Shown piece after piece: positions 36,480-44,916 of a stretch of DNA of 64,000 nucleotides (the first letter of the stretch is position 1; each line of letters begins with the position of its first letter). Location of the stretch: contig JAUIKF010000001.1 in assembly GCA_030430575.1 (NCBI GenBank), positions 124,001 through 188,000 of the forward strand. Reading direction: 5' to 3'. The position numbers and the translations under genes are program-made. The notes below the pieces were generated by a model. The model was not told the origin of the DNA and ran no database searches. It saw nothing but the letters and a program-made list of their open reading frames with translations. Source of the DNA: Bacteroidia bacterium (GTDB lineage: Bacteria; Bacteroidota; Bacteroidia; J057).

Positions 36480-37454
36480 TTATTCCCCAAATAAACTGCC
36501 AATAAAGGACGCAGGCTCAAATACTTGCAAATCGTCGATCCCCTCACCTACCCCAATATACTTAACTGGTGTTTTTAGCTCTGCTGATACGCCGATCACT
36601 ACGCCTCCTTTGGCGGTTCCATCGAGTTTCGTAAGGGCCAAGGCATTCACTTGTGTGGCGGCCGTGAAGGCCTTCGCTTGCTGGAAGGCATTTTGGCCTG
36701 TAGATGCATCTAGCACCAATAATACTTCATGTGGGGCACCAGGGGCCACCTTTGACATGCTGCGCTTGATCTTAGACAACTCATTCATGAGGTTGACTTT
36801 ATTGTGCAAGCGACCTGCTGTATCGACAATCACGATATCGGCACCAGCTTCAACGCCAGCTCTCACACTTTCAAAGGCCACTGAAGCAGGGTCTACGTTC
36901 ATCCCTTTTTCGACAATATCGACTCCTACTCGCTCAGACCAGCGTTTGAGCTGATCCACAGCAGCAGCACGAAACGTATCGGCAGCACCAAGGACCACTT
37001 TATACCCCTGCTGCTTATAGCGATAAGCTAGTTTGCCGATCGTAGTCGTTTTGCCTACTCCATTTACCCCAACTACCATGATAATATAGGGCAATTTTTT
37101 TCCTTCATGAGTAAGGCTAGGGACCTGAAAAGCATCCAGTTCATTATCTGGATAGTTCTCAAGCATGAGTTGAAGGATTTCGTCCCGCAACAAAAAGTTG
37201 AGTTCTTTTTCTGAGGTATACTTGTCACGAGCTGCTCGTGACTCTATGCGTTCGATAATCCGAAGGGTGGTGTCTACCCCCACATCACTGGTGATCAGGA
37301 CTTCTTCCAGATCGTCCAATACCATGTCGTCCACTTTGCCCTTACCTACAATTGCCTTGCTAAGCTTGGAAAACAAACTGGTTTTTGTCTTTTCCAGCCC
37401 TTTATTGAGCTTATCTTTGTTTTCCTTTTTCTTGAAAAAATCCTTTAATGCCAT
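36480..37454 (-). CDS. ftsY: Signal recognition particle receptor FtsY
   Basis: 324-residue SRP receptor GTPase (NG domain), which docks ribosome-SRP complexes at the membrane. GTPase motifs: G1 GVNGVGKTTTIGKLA, DTFRAAAVDQLKRW, DTAGRLHNKVNLMNEL, and TKLDGTAKGGV. The N-terminal A domain is very short, as in other Bacteroidota. The ATG at 37454 (MALKDFFKKKE) is chosen; an in-frame TTG at 37484 would add ten residues. A TATATTTG -7-like box lies upstream on the minus strand. Confidence 0.96.
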   Translation of the reverse strand: MALKDFFKKKENKDKLNKGLEKTKTSLFSKLSKAIVGKGKVDDMVLDDLEEVLITSDVGVDTTLRIIERIESRAARDKYTSEKELNFLLRDEILQLMLENYPDNELDAFQVPSLTHEGKKLPYIIMVVGVNGVGKTTTIGKLAYRYKQQGYKVVLGAADTFRAAAVDQLKRWSERVGVDIVEKGMNVDPASVAFESVRAGVEAGADIVIVDTAGRLHNKVNLMNELSKIKRSMSKVAPGAPHEVLLVLDASTGQNAFQQAKAFTAATQVNALALTKLDGTAKGGVVIGVSAELKTPVKYIGVGEGIDDLQVFEPASFIGSLFGE

Positions 37455-37537
37455 GTGCGATTCGATTTTTGTTAAATCGCGCAAATATAACCATTTATGT
37501 TAGAGGTTTAGGTGCATTCCAAACTTTATTCAGAAAC

Positions 37538-37990
37538 TCACTGCCCCAACAAACGTCTGTGATAGTTTACCTGACCTAAGTGATATGTCAAATGGCCCAG
37601 CAGATGGAACAAAAAATATGAAGTAGTCATATTAGCAGGAAAGGCGGGTGGCATTGTCAATGGGTAGACACCCTCATACAGATCAGGCGAAAGGCCACTA
37701 AGAGAGGAGGCAATCATTTCCTTTGTCGCTAGAATACTTTGAAGAATGTCTGCTTTGGGTACATTCCGCGAATTGAATTCGGCAGGCCGATCTCGGACAT
37801 ATCCTGTCGCCCCAAGGCCGTGTCCAATAAAATGGTTCAGGTTCCCAACCAAGTGCAAAGCCAATGTCCCTCCTGAATTACTAATGCCTTCTCCAATTAC
37901 CCATAAGGCGCTTTCCGTCTCATAGGCATCGATTTCTTTATAGAGTTGATCTAGGCGAATTTGGAAATGGGTAATGAATTGTTCGGTCAT
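37538..37990 (-). CDS. DinB-family protein (small, 150 residues)
   Basis: Four-helix DinB/YfiT-like protein. The metal-binding histidines are visible in HLVGNLNHFIGHGLG and, at the end, HLLGHLTYHLGQVNYHRRLLGQ. Members act as bacillithiol or mycothiol transferases or are of unknown activity; with bshC in the same window, a bacillithiol-dependent role is plausible but inferred. A second DinB gene lies 93 bases upstream. Confidence 0.85.
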   Translation of the reverse strand: MTEQFITHFQIRLDQLYKEIDAYETESALWVIGEGISNSGGTLALHLVGNLNHFIGHGLGATGYVRDRPAEFNSRNVPKADILQSILATKEMIASSLSGLSPDLYEGVYPLTMPPAFPANMTTSYFLFHLLGHLTYHLGQVNYHRRLLGQ

Positions 37991-37991
37991 A

Positions 37992-38083
37992 TGGGGAAAT
38001 GATAAAATGAGTAGATGAATAAATGAGAAAATGGGATGAGGTAAATTTAATCATTTTCTCATCTTCTCATTTATTCATTATTT
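37992..38083. repeat. AATGAGA/TCTCATT word hairpin between two DinB genes
   Basis: GATGAATAAATGAGAAAATG (about 38012-38032) is opposed by CATTTTCTCATCTTCTCATT (38052-38072) and TATTCATT. It lies between two minus-strand genes and could end transcription of the upstream one. Confidence 0.6.
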
Positions 38084-38644
38084 CTAATACAACCGCTCAG
38101 GCAACAACATTTTCATATCCATGGGGCGGCCAAGGAGCGCCCGAAGTTCCAGGATCTGGCCGAGATGGCGCTCGCTATGGTCAGCATAAAGTTCTAGCAA
38201 TTGGCGGAGGCTCATTTGCCCCCATTCGGGGTGTAAGCCCGTTCGTTTCCAGTCTGATTCACAGGCACTGTGAAACAGGAGAGAAGCAGTCATTCTAAGG
38301 CTTTCAAATAACTGCAGAGCATATTGTACATCGCTTTGTCCAGCTTTTTGATATTGAAAGCGAACAGCCCATAGTTCTTGGTCGTATCGAGGCAAAACAG
38401 GCTGGTCTTCGCCCAAAATCATTCTAAGCCTGGTACCTCCCAGCACTTCTGCATCAGCAAGATGGAGGATCAACTCAGAAATAGACCATTTTCCAGGTTT
38501 TGGGTGAGCGCGCAATTCCGTGAGTGTCAGGCCTTCTACAACTTTTCGTAGGCGATAAGGCCCCGCATCGAAAGCAGCGATGAGCTCTTGTGTCGGCCGG
38601 AAACGGTAGGTCGTTGGGAATGGCGTAAGTGTTGAGAGTTTCAT
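38084..38644 (-). CDS. DinB-family protein (186 residues)
   Basis: DinB_2-type four-helix protein. Metal-ligand histidine positions: LILHLADAEVLGGTRLR and LLELYADHSERHLGQILELR; a third in the middle (LLFHSACESDWKR). Family members include thiol-dependent S-transferases. It is distinct in sequence from the downstream DinB gene, so the pair is not a recent duplication. The ATG at 38644 is clear. Confidence 0.88.
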   Translation of the reverse strand: MKLSTLTPFPTTYRFRPTQELIAAFDAGPYRLRKVVEGLTLTELRAHPKPGKWSISELILHLADAEVLGGTRLRMILGEDQPVLPRYDQELWAVRFQYQKAGQSDVQYALQLFESLRMTASLLFHSACESDWKRTGLHPEWGQMSLRQLLELYADHSERHLGQILELRALLGRPMDMKMLLPERLY

Positions 38645-38866
38645 GGTTAATCAAGATTTAAGAAAAGGAAAATCGAACAAAAACGAATAAAGAAGTGCGC
38701 ACGACCGAACAGGTGAAAAAGCTTAGTTGGAGCCAAAAACCGTAGAGAACCACCCCGCCTGTCGTGCGCAACTTAAACCCAAAGCGTATCTGAGTTCAAT
38801 ATTAACTCCTTTTTATGTATGAGAAAAACGAATTAATTTCATATTTTTACTGAAAATATCTAATAC

Positions 38867-39802
38867 ATGAAAATCGAAATTAGACATCTCATGTTGGTAC
38901 GGGCCGTAGCTGCCACGGGCAGCCTCACCAAAGCGGCCGAATCCCTATTCCGGACCCAATCAGCCTTGAGCCATCAGCTCAAGGAAGTTGAGACGACGCT
39001 GGGCAGTCCACTCTTTTACCGAGTCAATAAGCGAATGGTCCTCACCCCAATAGGAGAGCGCTTGCTCAGTTCTGCCCACGTCATTTTGGACGAACTGGAA
39101 CAAGCTGAGGCCGAAATCGAGCAGACGATCAACGGGGAGGCAGGTTTGATACGGATCGCGACACATTGCTATACTTGCTACCACTGGTTGCCAAAGCTCA
39201 TGATGCAATTCCGTTCACTTTACCCTAAGGTGGATCTGAGAATCACTGCCGAGGCGACGAGAGACCCAATTCACTTTTTGCTGGATGGGCAATTAGATGT
39301 AGCGCTAGTTAATCGTGTAGAGGACCATCACCAGCTTCAATATACCCCCCTTTTCACAGATGAATTGGTATTTGTGATGCACCCCCAACATCGATTGCGA
39401 AACTGCGCTTATATCAAGCCAGAGGATTTTGCTTTAGAGAATTTTCTGATTTATACGAATGAACTAGAAGAAAACAGCACGTATAAATATGTCCTGGAGC
39501 CAGCCAATGTTCGCCCAAAAGAGATCACCAATATGAGCCTTACTGAGGCCATTTTAGAAATGGTTAAGGCCAATTTAGGCATTACCGTTATGGCAAAATG
39601 GGCCTTAACGCCCTATCTCAATTCTGACCAATTGCTGATCAAGCCAGTGGGCAAAAAAGGCTTCCAACGAACCTATTACGCCGCGACCATTGCTCAGACA
39701 AACCCACCTGCTTACCTCAATTGCTTTATCAAGCAACTCAAAGCGCTTGACATCAATAAAATGGGAACTGCAGAAGTGAAAGATGCAAAATTGATGGTTT
39801 AG
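38867..39802 (+). CDS. LysR-family regulator, MetR-like
   Basis: 311-residue LysR-type transcription factor. The HTH is residues about 5-60 (GSLTKAAESLFRTQSALSHQ). The effector domain shows IATHCYTCYHWLPKLMMQF, which resembles the IECHSCIQWL region of enterobacterial MetR, so homocysteine could be the effector. This is a pattern match only. The AhcY gene in this window belongs to the same methionine/SAM cycle but is 19 kb away. The upstream 222 bases contain an inverted repeat TGCGCACGAC (38696-38705) / GTCGTGCGCA (38761-38770). Confidence 0.87.
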   Translation: MKIEIRHLMLVRAVAATGSLTKAAESLFRTQSALSHQLKEVETTLGSPLFYRVNKRMVLTPIGERLLSSAHVILDELEQAEAEIEQTINGEAGLIRIATHCYTCYHWLPKLMMQFRSLYPKVDLRITAEATRDPIHFLLDGQLDVALVNRVEDHHQLQYTPLFTDELVFVMHPQHRLRNCAYIKPEDFALENFLIYTNELEENSTYKYVLEPANVRPKEITNMSLTEAILEMVKANLGITVMAKWALTPYLNSDQLLIKPVGKKGFQRTYYAATIAQTNPPAYLNCFIKQLKALDINKMGTAEVKDAKLMV

Positions 39803-39836
39803 CGCTTATGACCCAAAAATCCTTCTTTTTTTGACA

Positions 39837-39886
39837 CTGGATCGGATTACGCAAAGCTCCAACTCTCCATCCGAAATCCGATCCAG
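39837..39886 (+). repeat. REPIN-like element, copy B (minimal hairpin)
   Basis: CTGGATCGG (39837-39845) pairs exactly with CCGATCCAG (39878-39886). Inside are GGATTACGCAAAGCTCC and CCATCCGAAATCC, the core shared with copies A and C. It begins about 35 bases after the LysR stop codon. Only the central hairpin is present; the terminal ends of copies A and C are missing. Confidence 0.85.
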
Positions 39887-39972
39887 CGTGTTTATTTACT
39901 CATTTTTATTTACTCATTTCCCCAACCTATCATTCACTCATTCTATCATCCTATCATTTCCCCACCCCACCC

Positions 39973-40710
39973 TCAAGACCGCTCTTCTCCTTCTTCGCCT
40001 AGCTGAATAGCAAAAGCAGTAGGAAAGATGCGCTGCATCCTGCGGTCAATGTCGCTGATAGTCACGCGGCCGTCCTTGTTTTCGTCGAGGCCGCTATTTC
40101 GTTTGTAGGAAGTTGAGGGGTTTTCATAAAGAGAATAACAATAATCTTGGCTGATGGCCTTTGGATACAAAATGCCTAAATAGAGATCAGTAAGGGTCTT
40201 AAAATCACCATATCGCTTTCGAACGAGATTCAGGTATTTATACACATAGTCTAGCTGATCGACATGGTTGAGATTGCGGATTTTATCCACGGTGGTGTTC
40301 AGTTCTTCTGCTGTGATCGGAGTAAATTGAATCAAACCTGTCGCACCACTCCCCTTCCGGTTGACAACTGAAGCGTCAAAGCTCGACTCAGAGAACATGA
40401 CCGCCATGAGCCACTCTGGTGGGATATCGAGCTTTTTGGCTACTTTGCGCACTTTTTTTTCAAAAGTACGCGTCTCCAAAACATACACAGACGCCTTTTC
40501 CATCAGGTAAAGATCTGAGGTATATTGCTCCTTGGGTTTGATAAACATACCAGGGGCAAAGAGTGCATAGGTGAGGACATTGGTGGCTAGCACCAGCCCA
40601 GCTACTTTGCTGGCGTTTTTTCGGGTGAGGCGCATCTCACCCTTGATAGGCCTCGACACACTGCTTCCATGCGTTTTAGCCAAGTGGGTTGAACGTTTAA
40701 AAAACTTCAT
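39973..40710 (-). CDS. Lytic transglycosylase (SLT) with EF-hand-like C-terminus
   Basis: 245 residues. One N-terminal membrane segment (about 35-55, VAGLVLATNVLTYALFAPG) anchors a transglycosylase SLT domain: LDIPPEWLMAVMFSESSF with catalytic E108, then ATGLIQFTPITAEEL. The C-terminus has DENKDGRVTISDI, an EF-hand-type calcium loop. Such enzymes cleave peptidoglycan glycan strands outside the cytoplasm. The EF-hand fusion is unusual in this family, and calcium control is inferred. ATG at 40710. Confidence 0.87.
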   Translation of the reverse strand: MKFFKRSTHLAKTHGSSVSRPIKGEMRLTRKNASKVAGLVLATNVLTYALFAPGMFIKPKEQYTSDLYLMEKASVYVLETRTFEKKVRKVAKKLDIPPEWLMAVMFSESSFDASVVNRKGSGATGLIQFTPITAEELNTTVDKIRNLNHVDQLDYVYKYLNLVRKRYGDFKTLTDLYLGILYPKAISQDYCYSLYENPSTSYKRNSGLDENKDGRVTISDIDRRMQRIFPTAFAIQLGEEGEERS

Positions 40711-40864
40711 TAATCAATGCGTTATAGAGTTTACAATCTGCGATATTTCATTTCATACTAATAGATTTGGTAATATTACTAGTATTTTTATCAAATATAC
40801 AGTGTTTTTTGAGATAAATGCAACAAAAATTAGCTCTATACTAATATTTTTAGCTTAAATAAAT

Positions 40865-40895
40865 AAAAAAAAGGCACCCCAAATGGGATGCCTTC
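40865..40895 (-). terminator. Rho-independent terminator of the spondin lipoprotein gene
   Basis: On the minus strand, GAAGGCATCCCATTTGGGGT leads into GCC and then eight T; GGCATCCC pairs with GGGGTGCC. It lies just beyond the stop of the spondin-domain gene (40920). Confidence 0.85.
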
Positions 40896-40919
40896 AGCAT
40901 TTATATACTGACTATCAAC

Positions 40920-42236
40920 CTATTGCGCTGTGATTGTCACTTTGATGGCATCAGTCGTCGCTGGGTAAGTAAAAGCGTCATTTACCTCCTGTACATTGCC
41001 AGATTCATCTGTACCCGTATTGGGACCTGCCTGTCGTGGCGCTTGGTTAGGACCTGCACCTGGGTATTCATTTACCTCTGTACCCGCATCCCATAACAAC
41101 AAGTCAGCAGTCACATCCCCTTCTACAGCTTGTCCATTGGCAAAAAGAGCAAGGCCTGTATCTTCGAAGGCAAAAAACAGGTCATTGGTTTGGACCAGCA
41201 TCGTGGCAAAGTTGAGGTATGCACCTTCTTCTGCCGTGAAGCTAAATTCATAGCTTCCTCCTGGCATCAATGGTCCTGCAGCTCCTGATCCTACTGGCAT
41301 GCTGAACACACCCACTTGAGATACGCCTGCTTTTCCGTTCAAGGAAGCTTCTAGGGGAGCTGCATTACCGTCTTCAGCAAGCCCTTCCAATCCCTCACCT
41401 GCGTCTGGCTGACCGTCTGTAAAGAGTGGCTTGGCACCAGACTCATGAATGACCCATACACCTGGGGCATAAGGGGAGACATACCCCGTGTTATCAGTAA
41501 AGTAAGATGACATGCCAGACGCATCGCCGTCTTCAGCTACGCCTTCCAGGCCATTAGCAGCAGCTTCTCCTTCTGTAAACAATGGAGTTCCACTTGCATG
41601 TATGGCCCATCCACCTGGGGCAAAGGGCGTCTGGAAACTCCCTGCATCAGATACATTGTCAATACGGACAGTGAACATCCCTCCATCTGCTGGGGTGATG
41701 GTCACTTTGATTACCTCATTATCAGCAGGATAGGTATAACCATCCATTACATTGGTAATCAGTTCTACAGTGCCGTTTTCATCAGCTCCAGTATTGCCAG
41801 CAGCTTGGCGAGGTGCTTGATCAGCTCCTACACCAGGTTCCTGATTTACCTCAGTCCCTGCATCCCACAGGTCAATCTGGTCAGTGATGTCGCCCGAAAT
41901 GGGGTTACCATTCATATCATAGAGAGAAATACCTTCATCATCAGGTGCATAAAAGAGGTCGTTTGACTGAACAAACATCGTAGCAAAAGAGAGGTAGCTT
42001 CCTTGCCCTGCATAGAAGGTAAATTCGTAGGCACCGCCGGGCATCGCTGGTCCTGGCGATGATGCGCCTACGGGTGTATTGAAGATTCCAGATTGAGAAA
42101 AAGTTTTTGCTACAAAAGCATTTTCTATCTTTACAGTGAACGTAGCACTTGCTACTGGATCTACGGGATCGTCATCCTTACAGGATACAAGTGTCAAAAG
42201 CATTAGAGAAAGGATTCCTACAAATAGTTTTTGCAT
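40920..42236 (-). CDS. Spondin-domain lipoprotein with duplicated domain and inserted repeats
   Basis: 438 residues. Lipobox LVSC (Cys19) gives a surface or periplasmic lipoprotein. Residues about 30-180 are one spondin-like domain (ATFTVKIENAF, YEFTFYAGQGSYLSFATMFV, LWDAGTEVNQEPG, APRQA). A second starts near 185 (FTVRIDNVSDAG) and ends at the C-terminus (YEFSFTAEEGAYLNFATMLV, LWDAGTEVNEYPG). Between its first strand and the rest lie two copies of an about 45-residue unit (FAPGGWAIHASG ... GLEGVAEDGDA and YAPGVWVIHESG ... GLEGLAEDGNA). Spondin domains in bacteria are thought to bind matrix components. No enzyme motif is present. Confidence 0.88.
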   Translation of the reverse strand: MQKLFVGILSLMLLTLVSCKDDDPVDPVASATFTVKIENAFVAKTFSQSGIFNTPVGASSPGPAMPGGAYEFTFYAGQGSYLSFATMFVQSNDLFYAPDDEGISLYDMNGNPISGDITDQIDLWDAGTEVNQEPGVGADQAPRQAAGNTGADENGTVELITNVMDGYTYPADNEVIKVTITPADGGMFTVRIDNVSDAGSFQTPFAPGGWAIHASGTPLFTEGEAAANGLEGVAEDGDASGMSSYFTDNTGYVSPYAPGVWVIHESGAKPLFTDGQPDAGEGLEGLAEDGNAAPLEASLNGKAGVSQVGVFSMPVGSGAAGPLMPGGSYEFSFTAEEGAYLNFATMLVQTNDLFFAFEDTGLALFANGQAVEGDVTADLLLWDAGTEVNEYPGAGPNQAPRQAGPNTGTDESGNVQEVNDAFTYPATTDAIKVTITAQ

Positions 42237-42353
42237 GATATCGGTTTTTTAGGTGAATAGTTTTAGATTACTATGAATTTCTAGGTTGAGAACGATGCCC
42301 CAAAACTGCCCTATAGAGATCACAAAACATTCACAAAACCCTCAACTATTCTC

Positions 42354-43208
42354 ATGAGAAAGACACAAATTTGTCACATCGCTTTTATCGGGCTGATAAT
42401 GAGCCTTTTGAGCTTTCAGATCAGCTGCCAAGATTCACGAGATCCTGAGCCACCAGACTTAAATCGCTGGGCTTTACCTTCTCAGCATACCGAAATGCCC
42501 AATTGGGCAAGCTATTTTGAGGAAGAAGGAGTCCATGGAACCATGGTTTTATATGACTTAGAAGACGATCACTTCTATACCCACAACCGTCACCGAGCTG
42601 ATTCCGCCTTTATTCCAGCTTCTACCTTCAAAATCCTGAATTCTATGATTATCCTGGAATCCAAAACGCTAAAAGATGAACAGGAAATTGTGCCTTGGGA
42701 TAGTGTAGTCCGGTTTGTCCCAGCGTGGAATAAAGACCACAGTTTGCGGACGGCATTCAAAGTATCTGCCGTATGGCTTTACCAAGAAATGGCTCGGAGA
42801 ATCGGGGAGGAGACTATGCAAGGCTATATCAATAATGTGGGGTATGGCAATAAGGATATCTCAGGCGGAATTGATCGGTTTTGGCTGGATGGCGGACTCC
42901 GTGTCACTTGCTATGACCAAATAGATTTACTTACACGCCTCCATCATTTTACCCTTCCCTTTTCTGACCAAACCCACAAAAAGGTCCAAAGTATCATGAG
43001 ATACGAAGTCAAGGAAGGCTACGCCCTTCGCGCCAAGTCCGGCTGGGCCTTGCGAGATGACCATGATCTCGGCTGGTGGGTAGGATATGTCACTACGCCT
43101 AACCATACATGGTTTTTTGCGATGAATATAGATATGCATCAAAATGAGGATGCGCCGAAGCGGGAGGCGATTGTGCGGAAGGTGTTAGGGGAAATGGGCG
43201 TGATTTGA
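42354..43208 (+). CDS. Class D (OXA-type) beta-lactamase
   Basis: 284-residue serine beta-lactamase of class D. Active-site motifs in order: S90-T-F-K93 (PASTFK, with K93 the carbamylated lysine), S138-A-V140 (SxV), Y164-G-N166, W177-L-D-G180 and K228-S-G230 (KSG in place of KTG). All are in family spacing. The leader ends in ISC at residue 25, so it may be lipid-anchored. It is divergent from the spondin lipoprotein gene. Function as an antibiotic-hydrolysing enzyme is from the family; its spectrum cannot be read from sequence, and nothing suggests a mobile element. Confidence 0.93.
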   Translation: MRKTQICHIAFIGLIMSLLSFQISCQDSRDPEPPDLNRWALPSQHTEMPNWASYFEEEGVHGTMVLYDLEDDHFYTHNRHRADSAFIPASTFKILNSMIILESKTLKDEQEIVPWDSVVRFVPAWNKDHSLRTAFKVSAVWLYQEMARRIGEETMQGYINNVGYGNKDISGGIDRFWLDGGLRVTCYDQIDLLTRLHHFTLPFSDQTHKKVQSIMRYEVKEGYALRAKSGWALRDDHDLGWWVGYVTTPNHTWFFAMNIDMHQNEDAPKREAIVRKVLGEMGVI

Positions 43209-43396
43209 AAAGAAATTCGAGAGTTCGAGCTTACCTATGCTAAGATTCTTCAACCACTCGATTTTGGATGTCTATTTTTTGGGCATCCAATTTTTTTATT
43301 AAAAAGGTATATAAGCTGCATGTCTGTCATCAGCAATTCATTTTCTTTTCCCTTTTATTTCAGTTTTCATCCCCTCCCCTTCTCCCCAAAAAATAG

Positions 43397-43404
43397 TACT
43401 TTTG
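43397..43404 (+). promoter_or_regulatory. TAnnTTTG -7-like box just upstream of an ATG
   Basis: TACTTTTG lies 4 bases before the ATG at 43408. The same arrangement occurs before the YgiQ start (TACCTTTG at 6359-6366, ATG at 6371). If these are -7 boxes, the transcripts would be leaderless or nearly so. No TTTG -33 is seen at the expected spacing, so this is weak. Confidence 0.35.
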
Positions 43405-43407
43405 GCC

Positions 43408-44916
43408 ATGCTGACCAATGAACGCAATATTCGCCTGATATTTGGGCTGAAAGTGAAACAACTGAGGCAGGGGAAAGGCCTGTCATTCAAGCAGTTGTCC
43501 AAGGAATCGGGCATGTCCGTTTCTTATCTCAATGAGATCGAGAAAGGCAAAAAATACCCAAAGACCGAGAAGATCATCGCACTTTCCAATGCCCTGAATG
43601 TCCCTTATGACGAGCTGGTATCTTTGAAGCTCGACAAAAAGTGGCAACCCATCATCGATTTGCTACAAACAGGCATCATAGACAATATCCCCCTGCACTT
43701 ATTTGGGATGGAAGTGAGCACCTTGATGGAGATTATTTCCAATGCGCCAGTGAAAGTCAACGCTTTTATCAGCACCATTGTCAAGATCGCCCGAAACTAC
43801 GATATGAGTAGAGAGTATTTCTATTTCTCTACCCTCCGGTCCTATCAGGAGATGCACGAGAACAATTTTGAGGAGTTGGAGACAAAGGCGAACCAATTGG
43901 CGGAGAAATTTGATCTAGATCTGACGCCGCCTGTTCACCGATCGCAGCTCTATGAAGTCCTTAAGCAACATTATGGCTATACCATTGACAGAGAATCGCT
44001 AAATCAGCATGAAGATCTCACAAAATTCCGAGCCGTTTTCCTCAAAAACTCTCGGACTTTATTGATCAATGACACCCTTTCTGCCACGCAAAAATCCTTT
44101 TTGCTGGGGAAGGAATTGGCGTTCAACTTCCTAGGGCTTGAAGAGCGGCCTTATACTTCCGCTCCTTATGACGCCAAATCTTTTGAAGTCGTGCTCAATA
44201 ACTTCAAGGCTTCCTATTTTTCAGTAGCATTATTCATCAATCGCCACATGTTCCTCAAGGATATAGATCGGATTTTTGAGAAGGAAAAATGGGATTCCAA
44301 TGCGTTGATGAAGATCATGGATAAATATGCGGCTTCGCCTGAGATGTTTCTCAACCGCATGACGCATCTGCTAACGCAATTTCACAAAATCAGCAACTTC
44401 TTTTTCCTTCGGGTGAGCAATAAACGGGGGCAAAAAGATTTCTCCATTACCAAAGAGCTTCACTACAGTCGACTTCACAATCCGCACCGTAATGACTTGA
44501 ATGAGCATTATTGTCGTCGTTGGGTAGCTATCCGGACCCTTAGACAACTCAATGATCCCACTTATAAGGTACCAGAAAGCGGCTATGTCATCGATGTTCA
44601 GCGGTCTAGTTATTTGGATACCCATAATGAGTATTTCTGCATCTCTATTGCACGTCCCAATGACCCTACGCCAGACACCAATGTCAGCGTCACCCTAGGC
44701 ATCATGATCGATGCCCAGGCAAAACGAAAGCTGCGCTTCCTTTCTGACCCTGCCATTCCAAAACGGCAAGTAAATGCTACTTGCGAGCGCTGTCGTTTGA
44801 CAGATTGTAAAGACCGCGCTGCTGATCCTACCATCGTGAAAGAAGTTCAAGACAATAAAATCGTCTCTGAGGTGATCAAAATGCTCGATAAGCAGATGAT
44901 GAAAAATAAGCCATGA
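43408..44916 (+). CDS. XRE-family regulator with DUF955-like and DUF2083 C-terminal region
   Basis: 502-residue regulator. XRE helix-turn-helix at about 12-65 (LRQGKGLSFKQLSKESGMSV), then a helical linker. The middle corresponds to the IrrE N-terminal-like (DUF955) metallopeptidase fold, but the usual HExxH is replaced: the helix reads GKELAFNFLG, so catalysis is unlikely. The C-terminus is the Cys-rich DUF2083-like end (TCERCRLTDCKDRAADP). Related proteins are the short-chain fatty acyl regulators (MccR/RamB type). The ATG at 43408 is chosen over an in-frame TTG at 43402. The start of the methyltransferase overlaps its stop by 4 bases. Confidence 0.85.
   Translation: MLTNERNIRLIFGLKVKQLRQGKGLSFKQLSKESGMSVSYLNEIEKGKKYPKTEKIIALSNALNVPYDELVSLKLDKKWQPIIDLLQTGIIDNIPLHLFGMEVSTLMEIISNAPVKVNAFISTIVKIARNYDMSREYFYFSTLRSYQEMHENNFEELETKANQLAEKFDLDLTPPVHRSQLYEVLKQHYGYTIDRESLNQHEDLTKFRAVFLKNSRTLLINDTLSATQKSFLLGKELAFNFLGLEERPYTSAPYDAKSFEVVLNNFKASYFSVALFINRHMFLKDIDRIFEKEKWDSNALMKIMDKYAASPEMFLNRMTHLLTQFHKISNFFFLRVSNKRGQKDFSITKELHYSRLHNPHRNDLNEHYCRRWVAIRTLRQLNDPTYKVPESGYVIDVQRSSYLDTHNEYFCISIARPNDPTPDTNVSVTLGIMIDAQAKRKLRFLSDPAIPKRQVNATCERCRLTDCKDRAADPTIVKEVQDNKIVSEVIKMLDKQMMKNKP

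Noticed and set aside
38696-38770. SAM or SAH riboswitch upstream of the MetR-like gene
   Set aside because: Only a simple stem is seen; no known riboswitch consensus was recognised.
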